Assembly (NCBI RefSeq): GCF_014646895.1
Contig: NZ_BMOD01000034.1
Span: 1-43,973, forward strand
Origin: Deinococcus roseus
Lineage (GTDB): Bacteria > Deinococcota > Deinococci > Deinococcales > Deinococcaceae
Direction of reading: 5' to 3'
DNA length: 43,973 nucleotides
Part shown: piece after piece, positions 1-8,182 of the stretch
Layout: each line of letters opens with the position of its first letter
Position numbering within the stretch: the stretch's first letter is position 1
Notes under the pieces: model-generated
What the model was told of the DNA's origin: nothing
Seen by the model: only the letters and a program-made list of their open reading frames with translations
The model's database searches: none
Translations under genes and position numbers: made by a program

Positions 1-3
1 GGT

Positions 4-123
4 TTAGAGGCTTTCGAGTTGCTGTTTCTGGGCTTTTCCCTGCAAAATCCGCCAGATGAGTAACTTCTGTTCACTGCTCAGCAGTGAAGCCCAGGGTCTT
101 TTCTGGGCCGCCCAGGGTCTGCC
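4..123 (-). pseudogene. possible C-terminal coding remnant at left edge
   Basis: Reading leftward from 123 to the TAA at 6-4, an open frame of about 39 codons ends in a Lys/Gln/Leu-rich helix-like tail (ILQGKAQKQQLESL). It has no start codon and is closed upstream by a TGA at 126-124. The amino-acid composition looks more like a real protein tail than a shadow, so it may be the decayed end of a lost gene. The family is not recognised. It could equally be chance; confidence is low. Confidence 0.2.
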
Positions 124-174
124 TCAAAATGCTCAGCCATGTCACCAGATGGAACACAGTCAGGCAACCTGCAA

Positions 175-208
175 AGCATTTTCGCTTTTCGCCAAAAGCG
201 AAAATGCT
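175..208. repeat. perfect 15-bp inverted repeat, 4-nt loop
   Basis: The left arm at 175-189 (AGCATTTTCGCTTTT) is exactly reverse-complementary to 194-208, with loop CGCC. No T-run follows on either strand, so it is not an obvious terminator. It lies about 110 bp upstream of the AbiE-like antitoxin start. AbiEi-type antitoxins are known to bind inverted repeats upstream of their operon, so it could be an operator, or a mobile repeat. Confidence 0.6.
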
Positions 209-277
209 GCGAACCTGCCGAATGGTCCAACCTCTGGAAAACAGAGTCACCATAAGGCTTTTTCATCAAATACCATA

Positions 278-309
278 TTTCACTGCATCAGTGAAACACA
301 TGATAAAAT
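278..309 (+). promoter_or_regulatory. leaderless promoter with palindromic operator for the AbiE-like operon
   Basis: A perfect palindrome, TTTCACTG at 278-285 and CAGTGAAA at 289-296 with a 3-bp centre, ends 7 bp before a -10 box TAAAAT (304-309). The start codon of the next gene follows the -10 box after six bases, so the mRNA would be leaderless. A repressor bound to the palindrome would cover the -35/-10 spacer. Autoregulation by the antitoxin's winged-helix domain is the natural inference. Confidence 0.5.
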
Positions 310-315
310 GAAAAC

Positions 316-1392
316 ATGCTTGCTGCTGAAGCATTTCAGGCCGAAAATCGACTCCTCACCTTGCTCAGCCGACCCAGTCTGGGCCTGCAGGTCCAGAAAA
401 CAGTGCACTCCACCCACGACGTGCAAGTCATCACCCCGCAAGGTGAAGCCCACACCTTCACCTTGAAGCACCTGCAGCACAGCACACCCGGAAGGGTGAA
501 GGACTGGCTGAAACGCAACTGGACCGGATCCCGTCCGAACCACACCCTGGTCCTGTCGTTCCCGTGGGTGTCCGAACACACCCTGGACCTCCTGGAAAGT
601 CATGGGGTGAGTGCCCTGGACCTGGCCGGAAACCACCGGCTGCGTTTCGGGACATACCTTCTGGAACGCACCGGACACCCGGCACCCAAACACGCCCCGG
701 GGGACACCTCACTGTTCACCCCGAAAGCCAGCCGGATCCTGCGGGCCTTTTTTGCGGACCCCCAGCACCCGTGGGGCACCCAGGAACTGGCAGACAGGTG
801 TCAGGTGAGCCTCGGACAGGTCAGCAAAATCCGACAGAAACTCATCTCCGAAGGTCACCTGGTGGACGGCCCACAGGGGCTGCGCCTTTCAGACCCGCAG
901 GCCCTGCTCAGCAGCTGGGTCGAGTCCGGCCTGAACGTCAAATCCCAGCCCCTCTCTGCATACACCCCCCTGCACGGCAAGCGCCTGGAGGACGCCCTGA
1001 GAACCCTCTCCCCCCACGCCACTGAAGTGCTGCTTTCCCACGAGAATGCCGCTGGGTGGATGAGCCCTTTCCTCACCCCCACCCGCACCCACCTGTACGC
1101 CAGCACAGACGGCTGGCACCACCTGCAAAAAGTGCTGCAGGCCGAGACGGCCGACAAAGGGGGCAACCTGACCGTGCACCTCACCGACGACCCTGGGGTG
1201 TTCCTGGACCGGGTGGAGGTCGCTGAGAACCTGTGGACCACCAGCCCGGTGCAAACTTACCTGGACCTCCATCAGCAGGGCAACCGGGGCAAAGAAGCCG
1301 CACAGAAACTCCTTGACTTGCACCTGCTTCCCCTCTGGCAGGGCACTTTCCCTTACCGTTCCTGGCCCCTGAGAGGAGAGAGGTATGCCTAA
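316..1392 (+). CDS. AbiEi-family antitoxin / transcriptional regulator (type IV toxin-antitoxin)
   Basis: A 358-residue protein. The N-terminal part (about 1-125) has the nuclease-fold-like layout of long AbiEi-family regulators, including the segment LDLAGNHRLRFG (101-112). A winged helix-turn-helix follows at about 137-192. The C-terminal half is poorly recognised. In the AbiE family this protein represses its own operon and counteracts the nucleotidyltransferase toxin without a stable complex. The next gene starts inside its last codons (8-bp overlap) and is an AbiEii-like nucleotidyltransferase, which supports the pairing. The ATG at 316 is preceded by a leaderless-type -10 box. The toxin-antitoxin role is inferred from family and context. 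Confidence 0.72.
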   Translation: MLAAEAFQAENRLLTLLSRPSLGLQVQKTVHSTHDVQVITPQGEAHTFTLKHLQHSTPGRVKDWLKRNWTGSRPNHTLVLSFPWVSEHTLDLLESHGVSALDLAGNHRLRFGTYLLERTGHPAPKHAPGDTSLFTPKASRILRAFFADPQHPWGTQELADRCQVSLGQVSKIRQKLISEGHLVDGPQGLRLSDPQALLSSWVESGLNVKSQPLSAYTPLHGKRLEDALRTLSPHATEVLLSHENAAGWMSPFLTPTRTHLYASTDGWHHLQKVLQAETADKGGNLTVHLTDDPGVFLDRVEVAENLWTTSPVQTYLDLHQQGNRGKEAAQKLLDLHLLPLWQGTFPYRSWPLRGERYA

Positions 1393-2238
1393 ACCCCAGC
1401 ACCACAGTGGTTACAGTGACCGCACCACCGAAGCCGTCCGGCGGGTGCTGCTCGACCTCGCCCACCTGCTCGGACCATATCGGGACCGGATTGTCATCGT
1501 GGGCGGCCTTGCCCCTTCCCTGCTCATCACTGATGCGGAAGAACCGCACGTGGGCACCATGGACATTGATCTGGCCCTGGACGCCAGTGGGCTGCAGGAT
1601 GGGGACGCTTACGCCCACATGATCGAACTGCTCGAACACCACGGCTTTTACCGCAACACCACCGACCCGGAACTGAGAGGCTTCCAGCTGGCCACCCGGG
1701 TGGACCTCAAAGACGGAGGCCCAGCTGTGGTGGTGGAAGTGGACTTGTTGATTCCCAAAAACGTGAAACTCAAAAAACACCGCCCTCCCCTCACAGCAGG
1801 GCTTCGCACCCAGCAGATGCCCGGCATAGACCTGGCTTTACAGCACGTGGTGGACACCCCCCTCAGGGGCCGCAACCGCAAAGGACAACAGGACCCGCCA
1901 CCCTCAGGGTCACCGCCCCCGAAGCGTTCCTGGTGCTCAAAGGCCTTGCCCTGTTGAACCGCACGGAACCCAAAGACGCATATGACGTGCACTACGTGAT
2001 CCGCCATCACCCTGAAGGTCCAGAGGCACTCGGAGAGAAATGCCAGGGGCTGCTGCACGACCCCCTGGCGGTGCAAGCCTACCAGGCCATTGAGGAGAAA
2101 TTTTTGCACCTGGACAGTCGTGGGCCCGGCGATGTGGTGGATTTCCTGCAGGGCCGTGACCCCGGGGTGGATGAGGACTTCCTCAGGCTGGATGCCCAGC
2201 GGCAGGTCCGACTGTGGGTGGAGGGCATGAAAAAGTAG
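1385..2238 (+). pseudogene. AbiEii-like nucleotidyltransferase toxin, frameshifted
   Basis: Two frames together give one nucleotidyltransferase. The first (1385-1957) carries the GG motif (residues 40-41) and the D-x-D of a polymerase-beta-type fold (MDIDLAL, D60 and D62). The downstream frame, open to 2238, carries the expected continuation TAPEAFLVLKGLALL followed by EPKDAYDVHYVI, a conserved block of this family. The switch lies near 1878-1895, around the AAAGG run at 1880-1884, and fits loss of one base. As written, translation ends at 1957 after a proline/serine-rich out-of-frame tail, so the toxin would lose its C-terminal half. It may be true inactivation, a sequencing error, or slippage. 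Confidence 0.72.
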
Positions 2239-2588
2239 TTGAGGTCCTGTTCGCAAGCCAGGATGCTGGCTTGCTGGGTGTCCCGGCAGGACTCACTTGC
2301 GCCGGGTGCGGTGTGTCCCCTGCTGTGCTGACGGGAGCATGTTCGCCAGTCAAACGGTTCTTTGACCCGTTTGGCCTGAATTTCATGGAACTTGCTGAGG
2401 TGTTGTATTCGATCCGGGGTGCAAACGGTGTTTCACCTTGGGGAAGGCTGACCTGGACTGCCTAAATCGTCTACGGCATGCACTGCTTTGCACTTGTGGG
2501 TGACGTTCGGTAGGGGATTTCCCTGAGGATCCACTGTGATCCACTGGTCAGGAAAATGAAAAACATTGGCTTAAACTGAATTTCAACT
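2239..2588. other. intergenic region between the two defence operons
   Basis: About 350 bp without a convincing gene. It holds the hairpin at 2253-2274, a second inverted repeat (CAAACGG 2351-2357, CCGTTTG 2367-2373), and a tandem repeat of GATCCACTG near 2527-2546. A possible -10 box TAAACT lies about 11 bp before the GTG of the next gene. No clear -35 is seen. Confidence 0.5.
2253..2274. terminator. hairpin after the AbiE-like operon
   Basis: Nine-base arms GCAAGCCAG (2253-2261) and CTGGCTTGC (2266-2274) enclose loop GATG, 15 bp past the end of the toxin reading frame. There is no clear T-run, so it is either a weak terminator or an mRNA-end structure. Confidence 0.4.
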
Positions 2589-3836
2589 GTGGAATCTTCC
2601 TCTCCGCTCTTTGACCACCTGGACCACAATGACCCTGGGGACAGCACCCTCAACAGGTACCGTTACCAGCATGCTTACGGGGTGATCCTCGCCCTGGCCT
2701 CCGTCCGCAAAACTGCGGTCGGGTTTCAATCGATCTACTGTGAGCACCACGAAGACCTGCTGGGGGTCACCCCTGACCTCAAAGTCCATGCTTTTCAGGT
2801 GAAGACCACCAACGGTGACAAATGGCAGACTACCACCCCGGCGTTTTGCCATGCGATTGCACGATTCATCGAACTTCACCGCAAGTACGGGGAACAGGTG
2901 GCACGGTTTCATTTTGTCTCCAACCAGGATTTCAGCCGGGTGGGCCGGGACGCCCAGAGCAACAGGGACAAGGCGAAAAGCCCCACACTGCTGCTGGACA
3001 TCTGCAAGGACACGACCCTGGAAGCGTACCCGGAGTATTTCCTGGATGCCTGTGACCGTTTGACAGACCATTGCCACTGCACCATGGAGGAATTGCTTTC
3101 GGTGCTGAAACGCACCGTGCTGGTGCTGGGTCCATCCCTGAATGGTTTCATGCATGAACTGGTCGCCGAGCACCTGCCCAAAACCCTGGGGACCACGGAG
3201 ATGAGCATCGAAAGTGCGAGCCAGACGTGCCGGGAGCTGCTGGAGTTGTTCACGGTGGCGTCGGGTTTGCCTTCAGATCCGGATGCCAGGGTGCTTCCGG
3301 TGGAGCAAACCAAGTCGGGCACCACCACGGTGGAGGCCAAACGCATCTGCCTGGAACAGGTGCAGGGGGTGCTCGGTCGGCGGTTGCAGCGGTCCCGTCT
3401 CGGTGCTTTGCCAGATGATCCCACCCTGGAAACCCTGGAGCAAAGCAAAGGGGCAAAGCGTTTGATCAAGAAATTGCAGCGGGGTGGGCTGGATGCCCAG
3501 GTCAGGACCATGCAACGCCGCAAGACCACAGCTTTTGATTTTTTCATGCGGTGGCAGCACCGGAATCCGGTGGAGGCAGAGCAGGCCTTGCAGGCCGTTC
3601 AGGCAGAGGTGGAACGCTGCCACGCAGACCACCATGTGAGGATCTCCAGTGAGCACGAGGTGTTTGGCCGCAAATTGTTTGCCGCAATGGATAAAGAATT
3701 TGAAAGAATGATTATCAATCAACCTCACATGATTTATAATGTGGGTTATGATATACTGTTTGGTGTCACTGCCATGCGAACTGAAGATTGTATCTTATGG
3801 TGGAGTGAGCCATTTGATTTAGAGGAAGCCACATGA
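2589..3836 (+). CDS. ABC-3C system effector: DUF4297/Cap4-like dsDNA nuclease
   Basis: A 415-residue protein with GTG start. The N-terminal domain (about 15-230) matches the DUF4297 nuclease layout: a YRYQHAYGVILAL helix, then EHHEDL (52-57) and the strand FQVKT (69-73). The acidic residues with Q-x-K are the restriction-endonuclease-fold active site. The C-terminal part (about 250-415) is mostly helical and probably contacts the partner proteins. Its stop overlaps the next start by four bases (ATGA), and the order nuclease, small protein, coiled-coil ATPase is the ABC-three-component architecture predicted for conflict systems. DNA cleavage on infection is inferred from the family. No DNA-methylase partner is present, which argues against classical restriction-modification. 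Confidence 0.75.
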   Translation: MESSSPLFDHLDHNDPGDSTLNRYRYQHAYGVILALASVRKTAVGFQSIYCEHHEDLLGVTPDLKVHAFQVKTTNGDKWQTTTPAFCHAIARFIELHRKYGEQVARFHFVSNQDFSRVGRDAQSNRDKAKSPTLLLDICKDTTLEAYPEYFLDACDRLTDHCHCTMEELLSVLKRTVLVLGPSLNGFMHELVAEHLPKTLGTTEMSIESASQTCRELLELFTVASGLPSDPDARVLPVEQTKSGTTTVEAKRICLEQVQGVLGRRLQRSRLGALPDDPTLETLEQSKGAKRLIKKLQRGGLDAQVRTMQRRKTTAFDFFMRWQHRNPVEAEQALQAVQAEVERCHADHHVRISSEHEVFGRKLFAAMDKEFERMIINQPHMIYNVGYDILFGVTAMRTEDCILWWSEPFDLEEAT

Positions 3837-4381
3837 GCATGCTGTTGTTGAAAGAGGCCAGAGAAGTGGAGCAGAGCCAGGAATTGCACATGGCCAGGCT
3901 GCTGGTCTTGATCAATGCCCGAAAAGGCAAGAAACACATCGATGGCATCATGAAACTGGCCAAGCTTGACTTCCTCCTGAGGTACCCCACATGCCTTGAG
4001 CAGGCCCTGGAACACAGTGGCCTGAGCCCTTCTCTGGTTCAACTGGAAGAACATGAAAAAACCTCCATTGAAAGCAAAATGGTGCGCTTCAAATACGGAC
4101 CCTGGGACGCCCGTTACCGGCAGTGGATTGGCCTGCTGGTGGCCAGGGGCCTGGTCCAGACCGAACTGAAAGGCAGGAGCGTGCAAGTGACCCTCACCGA
4201 ACAGGGCCAGAGGATCGCACAACAACTTGAAAGCCTGCCAGACTTTCAGGACACCCTCCTGCGCAGCAAGGTGATCCAGGATCACTTCGGTCACCTGGGC
4301 AGCACCCGCATCAAAGAATTCGTGTACCAGGTGTTCCCGGACCTGAAAAACATGCGTTGGGGAGAAGAGATCACACCATGA
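3833..4381 (+). CDS. ABC-3C system middle component
   Basis: A 182-residue protein, start fixed by the ATGA overlap with the nuclease gene. The N-terminal half is helical (residues 1-60, with a Leu/Lys-rich stretch). The C-terminal half (about 90-145) looks like a winged helix: a WDARYRQWIGLL helix followed by the strand pair KGRSVQVTLTEQG. Middle components of ABC-3C systems are small and poorly conserved and are thought to bridge the effector and the ATPase. The assignment rests mainly on size, winged-helix look and position between the two recognisable partners. Its stop overlaps the ATPase start (ATGA). Confidence 0.68.
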   Translation: MSMLLLKEAREVEQSQELHMARLLVLINARKGKKHIDGIMKLAKLDFLLRYPTCLEQALEHSGLSPSLVQLEEHEKTSIESKMVRFKYGPWDARYRQWIGLLVARGLVQTELKGRSVQVTLTEQGQRIAQQLESLPDFQDTLLRSKVIQDHFGHLGSTRIKEFVYQVFPDLKNMRWGEEITP

Positions 4382-6336
4382 AATTCGAACTGATCCAGTT
4401 GCACCTGCAATTCAAACAGTCCCTGGAAACCATCCGTTTCAAGCACTTCAATTACATCCATGGTGGTATCACCACCGGAAAATCCAGCATTGCCCAGCTG
4501 GTCGATTACTGCCTGGGCGGGAACATCAAGCTGACCCCGGCCCTGCAATCCGAACTGGTGCACGCCTCTCTGCACCTGGAAATCGAATCCCATCCCCTGC
4601 ACCTGCAACGCACCCAGGATTCCGACGACATCCTCGCCGAATGGATCGAAGAAGGTCGGGCTTACACGGTCAAGTTGCCCTCCCGCACAGCCCTGGACAC
4701 CGAAGTGATCCCGAACACAGGGATCAAGGTCCTCAGCGACCTGCTTTACCACCTGGCAGGGATTCCTGCACCCAGGGTCAAAAACAAAGCCAACAAAGAA
4801 TCAGGCATGGCCCGACTCAGCTTCCGTGACCTGTGGGAGTACTGCTACCTGATTCAGAAACACATTGACAGCGATTTCTTCTCCCTGGCCATGGACGAAA
4901 AAATCGACGCCAACCGCAGGCACAAGGCCCGCAGTGCCCTCAAATTCATCCTCAAGCAACACGCTGAACAGGCCGAACTACTCGGGGCAATGCTCGACAA
5001 AACCAACAAACTGATCAAAGAAAAACGCCTGACGGTGGAATCCACCAAAACCGTGCTTTCCACCCTGGGCATCAAATCCACCGCAGACCTGAAAAAGCAA
5101 CTGGGCACCCTGGATGGCAAAATCAAAAAGGCTTCTGAAGCCATCGCCAAAAACAAAACCCGCATTTACCCGACCACCGACCATGAAGTGGACCTGCTCA
5201 AAGAGCAGGCCAGAAGCATCCAAAAAGAGCTTGATCACCTGCAAGAAAACATCCGTGACCTGCAACTCCTTCTCCAGCAAGACGAGCGGCAGAAAAACGA
5301 GCTCCTCACCCTGCAAAACAAATTCAAACGGGACACCAGCGCCAGGGGGGTGCTCGGAGCCCTTCAGTACACCCATTGCCCCAAATGCACCCAGGCCCTG
5401 CCACACCGAGAAGAACCCCTCTGTCAGGTGTGTGGACAGCCCGACCTCCCACAACACCCCTCCGATAAGAACCACCAGGCGGCCGAAGCGGACCTCAAAG
5501 ACCGCCTCCTGGAACTCGATGCCATGATCACGGGTCAAAGGCAAGAAATCACGGACCTGCAAAAAGACCTGAAATTGGCCCGGCGGGAGAAGCAATTTCT
5601 GGACAGCCGCATCAACCAGGCCCTGGAAAAGTACGACTCGGCTTACCTCTCACAGGCCCTGGAACTGGAACGCGAACTCGCCCGACTGGAACGGCAGCGG
5701 TTCGACCTTGATCGGCTGTCCACCCTGCCAGCGCTCATCGAAACACGCAAAAATGAAATCGATTTGCTGAAACTCGACGCCAGCAGGATGCGCGAGGACA
5801 TCCAGGAACTCAAAGCGCAAATGGAAGCGGATGCCCAGAACCTCAAGCGTTTCATGGAACTGTTCCTGGACTGCCTGGTCAGGTGCAAACTGCCCAACGT
5901 TGCAGAGACCGACCAGATCGAATTCGATGCCAAAACCCTGTACCCCAGGATTTCTTCGGCGGGAAACCCCGATGTGGTTTCCACCTTCACAAGCATCGCC
6001 AGTGGGGGCAAGATGACCCTCTTCAAATGCTGTTTTGCCCTGGCCCTGCACAGGGTGGCTGCACGGATTGACAGTCCACTGCCTGAAATTCTGGTGATCG
6101 ACACCCCCTCCAAAAACATGAGCCCGGACGAGGACCACGAGCAATACGAAGCCTTCCATGATTTGCTTTACCAGTTGGCTGCAGGAGAACTCAGGTCCAC
6201 CCAGTTCATTTTCATCGACAACGACTTCCGTGCTCCGAAAGACGACAGTTTTGCAGAAGAAGACATCATGACCCGGTACCTGTCAAACACCGATCCCCAG
6301 CATCCTCCCTTGATTCCGTATTATCGGGGGCAGTGA
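4378..6336 (+). CDS. ABC-3C system Rad50-like ATPase with zinc hook
   Basis: A 652-residue SMC/Rad50-type ATPase. The start at 4378 is chosen because it forms an ATGA overlap with the preceding stop and follows GGAGAAG; an upstream in-frame ATG at 4357 is less likely. Walker A is GGITTGKSS (29-37). Long coiled coils follow, interrupted by two CxxC pairs (C334/C337 and C349/C352), a zinc hook. The C-terminal lobe has an ABC signature-like SGGKM (542-546) and Walker B ILVIDTP with D575. The conserved DTP after Walker B is typical of this conflict-system ATPase clade. It probably senses a DNA or invader state through its coiled coil and licenses the nuclease; that role is inferred. Confidence 0.8.
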   Translation: MKFELIQLHLQFKQSLETIRFKHFNYIHGGITTGKSSIAQLVDYCLGGNIKLTPALQSELVHASLHLEIESHPLHLQRTQDSDDILAEWIEEGRAYTVKLPSRTALDTEVIPNTGIKVLSDLLYHLAGIPAPRVKNKANKESGMARLSFRDLWEYCYLIQKHIDSDFFSLAMDEKIDANRRHKARSALKFILKQHAEQAELLGAMLDKTNKLIKEKRLTVESTKTVLSTLGIKSTADLKKQLGTLDGKIKKASEAIAKNKTRIYPTTDHEVDLLKEQARSIQKELDHLQENIRDLQLLLQQDERQKNELLTLQNKFKRDTSARGVLGALQYTHCPKCTQALPHREEPLCQVCGQPDLPQHPSDKNHQAAEADLKDRLLELDAMITGQRQEITDLQKDLKLARREKQFLDSRINQALEKYDSAYLSQALELERELARLERQRFDLDRLSTLPALIETRKNEIDLLKLDASRMREDIQELKAQMEADAQNLKRFMELFLDCLVRCKLPNVAETDQIEFDAKTLYPRISSAGNPDVVSTFTSIASGGKMTLFKCCFALALHRVAARIDSPLPEILVIDTPSKNMSPDEDHEQYEAFHDLLYQLAAGELRSTQFIFIDNDFRAPKDDSFAEEDIMTRYLSNTDPQHPPLIPYYRGQ

Positions 6337-6469
6337 GGATCTGCTTCTGGGCGCCTTGTAAGTGAAACGCAGGCACATCCAGGGGGATAAGCCCAAATGG
6401 GCGCCTGTAGATGAGGAACGTCCTACAGGGAGCCTTGAGAGTTCACCAGATAATGTGAGGTTCAGGAGG

Positions 6470-7288
6470 TCAGTAGAGGGTGGTGGGCACCTGGAATACC
6501 GCAATGATCTCCCGCAATTCTTGTGGGGTGAGGCCTTCCCCTTGCCCTCCAGATGACAGGTCCAGGTACTCGTATCTGGCTGCGGTTTCAGCGTACTCAA
6601 TGCGGTCCACCACTTTGGTCACCGACTGGTCGCTTCTGGCCATCACCCCGTGTTTGCTCCACAACACGATGCGGTGCTGTTGCAGGGCCTTCACGGTGTG
6701 CTGCATGAGGATGCTGGAACCCGGCAGCATGAAGGGAAGCACCCCGATGCCTTCAGGGAGGTTGACGATGGTCTCGGGTTGCCAGCGCATCAGTTTGTGG
6801 TTGAGCACCAGGGTGTCCTGGTGGCTTTTCAGGTGGCTGAGGTAGGTGAGGTGCAGGGGCTGGGCGTGAACCACTGCATGAAAATTGGTTCCGGACCTGC
6901 CAATCTGGTCGTTGTGCACGGCAAGGTGTGAGTTGAATTCGCTGGTGATTCGCTCAAACAACCGTGCAGGGGAACTCAGCAGGGTGGCGGTCACTCCGTC
7001 CTGGTGGACCTTCACCACTGCAAGGTTGCCGTGCGGGTCCCGTTTGACGTCCCTGAGCCGGCGTCCGGAGCCGGTGACGATCAAGGTGCGGCCTGCGAGG
7101 TGAGGCACCACTTCGGGGAGGGTGTACGTTTCCCGCTGGGTGAACTCGGCTTCAGGGTAGAGTTCCCAGTTGACACAGAGGGAAATGTTGCCCGCAGCAC
7201 CTTCACTGGCTTCGATGCTGGAGATGCGTTCTCCTGCGGCGCCCATGGCGGCAAACAACTGGTGGAGGGTGGGCTGGCTGATGTTCAT
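6470..7288 (-). CDS. rhaD: rhamnulose-1-phosphate aldolase (class II aldolase/adducin family)
   Basis: A 272-residue aldolase that splits L-rhamnulose 1-phosphate into dihydroxyacetone phosphate and L-lactaldehyde. It lines up with the E. coli RhaD layout: E117 in SEFNSH, H141 in VVHAQP, H213 in SKHGVM, and the block GIGVLPFMLPG (181-191). One difference stands out: the second residue of the H-x-H zinc motif is Gln (Q143), not His. The start follows AAGGAG. It is a single gene, separated by a terminator from the upstream DeoR gene and driven by its own promoter with a palindrome. A second aldolase of another type lies in the main operon. Confidence 0.85.
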   Translation of the reverse strand: MNISQPTLHQLFAAMGAAGERISSIEASEGAAGNISLCVNWELYPEAEFTQRETYTLPEVVPHLAGRTLIVTGSGRRLRDVKRDPHGNLAVVKVHQDGVTATLLSSPARLFERITSEFNSHLAVHNDQIGRSGTNFHAVVHAQPLHLTYLSHLKSHQDTLVLNHKLMRWQPETIVNLPEGIGVLPFMLPGSSILMQHTVKALQQHRIVLWSKHGVMARSDQSVTKVVDRIEYAETAARYEYLDLSSGGQGEGLTPQELREIIAVFQVPTTLY

Positions 7289-7300
7289 GTTGACTCCTTT

Positions 7301-7337
7301 TGATAAATTTTATCAGAATATTGTTAAAACATGTCAA
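7301..7337 (-). promoter_or_regulatory. aldolase promoter with palindromic operator over the -10 box
   Basis: On the minus strand a perfect -35 TTGACA (7337-7332), a 17-bp spacer and -10 GATAAA (7314-7309) precede the aldolase gene. A palindrome with 7-base arms TGATAAA / TTTATCA around one central base covers 7301-7315, overlapping the -10 box. A protein bound there would block RNA polymerase. A DeoR-family repressor encoded next door is the likely ligand. Confidence 0.65.
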
Positions 7338-7366
7338 ATTGTTGTTCATAAAGGGCCATTGAAACC

Positions 7367-7391
7367 AAAAAAGCCGTCCCAGCTGGACGGC
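7367..7391 (-). terminator. intrinsic terminator of the minus-strand DeoR gene
   Basis: Arms GCCGTCC (7373-7379) and GGACGGC (7385-7391) are followed on the minus strand by six T (A-run at 7367-7372). It lies between the DeoR stop and the aldolase promoter and separates the two transcription units. Confidence 0.85.
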
Positions 7392-7411
7392 CCCTGCAAA
7401 ACCTCTGAACG

Positions 7412-8182
7412 TCAGGGGGTGGCAGAAGCCACCACCAGCTTCACCCCATGGTCCAAAAGGAATTTCCTCATGCCAGCATCCGGCTCCTGATCGGTGATCA
7501 AAACATCAATTTCAGTTGGTGAGACGATGCTGGAAAATGCCAGCACCCCAAACTTGGTGTGGTCAATCAGGGCAATGGCGGTTTTGGCAGAGTGGATCAG
7601 GCGGTTTTTGACTTCAGCTTCCACCAGACTGGCATCGGTGAGACCCCCTTTCAGGCTGAGGCCCCGGGCAGAGAAAAACACCTTGTCAGGATGCAGACGG
7701 CCCAGAATGAGTTCACTGATCGGACCCGAAAAGCCCCTGACCACCGGGTTGAACGTGCCGCCCACCACCGTGAAGGGCACCCGGGCCTGGGCCAGCACGT
7801 TCGCAGCATCCAGGCTGGAGGCCAGCACATGGACATCCTGCCTGGCCGACACCACCCGAGCCACTTCCAGGGTGGTGGTGCTGGCGTCCAGGGCGATGGT
7901 GTCCCCATCTTGAATGAGCCCGAGCGCTGCCGCTGCAATGCGGCGTTTGGCTTCAAGTTCGGCCTGGGCCCGCATTTCGTAAGCCACATCCACCTGCGCT
8001 TGCTCAATCAGCCTGGCGCCACCCCGCACCACCTCCAGCACCCGCTGCTTTTCCAGGTCCTGCAGGTCACGTCGGATGGTGATGTCGTGCACCTCCAGGC
8101 ATGCAGCGAGGTCACGGATGGGGACGAATTTCTCCACCAGCAGGGTTTCGAGGATTTTGCGTTTGCGTTCCGAGGCATTCAT
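7412..8182 (-). CDS. DeoR/GlpR-family transcriptional regulator (rhamnose)
   Basis: A 256-residue regulator. The N-terminal helix-turn-helix (about 5-57) holds the DeoR signature (DITIRRDLQDLEKQRVLEVV). The C-terminal DeoR sensor domain (about 75-235) has DGDTIALDASTTT and binds a phosphorylated sugar or sugar acid in this family. The ligand here is probably a rhamnose intermediate. A -10 box TATACT (8194-8189) lies six bases before the ATG, so the mRNA is probably leaderless. It is divergent from a second DeoR gene that shares much of its sensor domain (for example LHPDKVFFS), suggesting an old duplication. Confidence 0.82.
   Translation of the reverse strand: MNASERKRKILETLLVEKFVPIRDLAACLEVHDITIRRDLQDLEKQRVLEVVRGGARLIEQAQVDVAYEMRAQAELEAKRRIAAAALGLIQDGDTIALDASTTTLEVARVVSARQDVHVLASSLDAANVLAQARVPFTVVGGTFNPVVRGFSGPISELILGRLHPDKVFFSARGLSLKGGLTDASLVEAEVKNRLIHSAKTAIALIDHTKFGVLAFSSIVSPTEIDVLITDQEPDAGMRKFLLDHGVKLVVASATP

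Noticed and set aside
2589..6336. Classical restriction-modification or Wadjet system
   Set aside because: No methylase is present, and the gene set (DUF4297 nuclease, small middle protein, zinc-hook ATPase) does not match JetABCD.
6337..6469. Insertion-sequence remnant between the ABC-3C ATPase and the aldolase
   Set aside because: A repeated GGGCGCCT and a short inverted repeat (CTGTAG / CTACAG) are present, but there is no transposase frame or clear terminal repeats.
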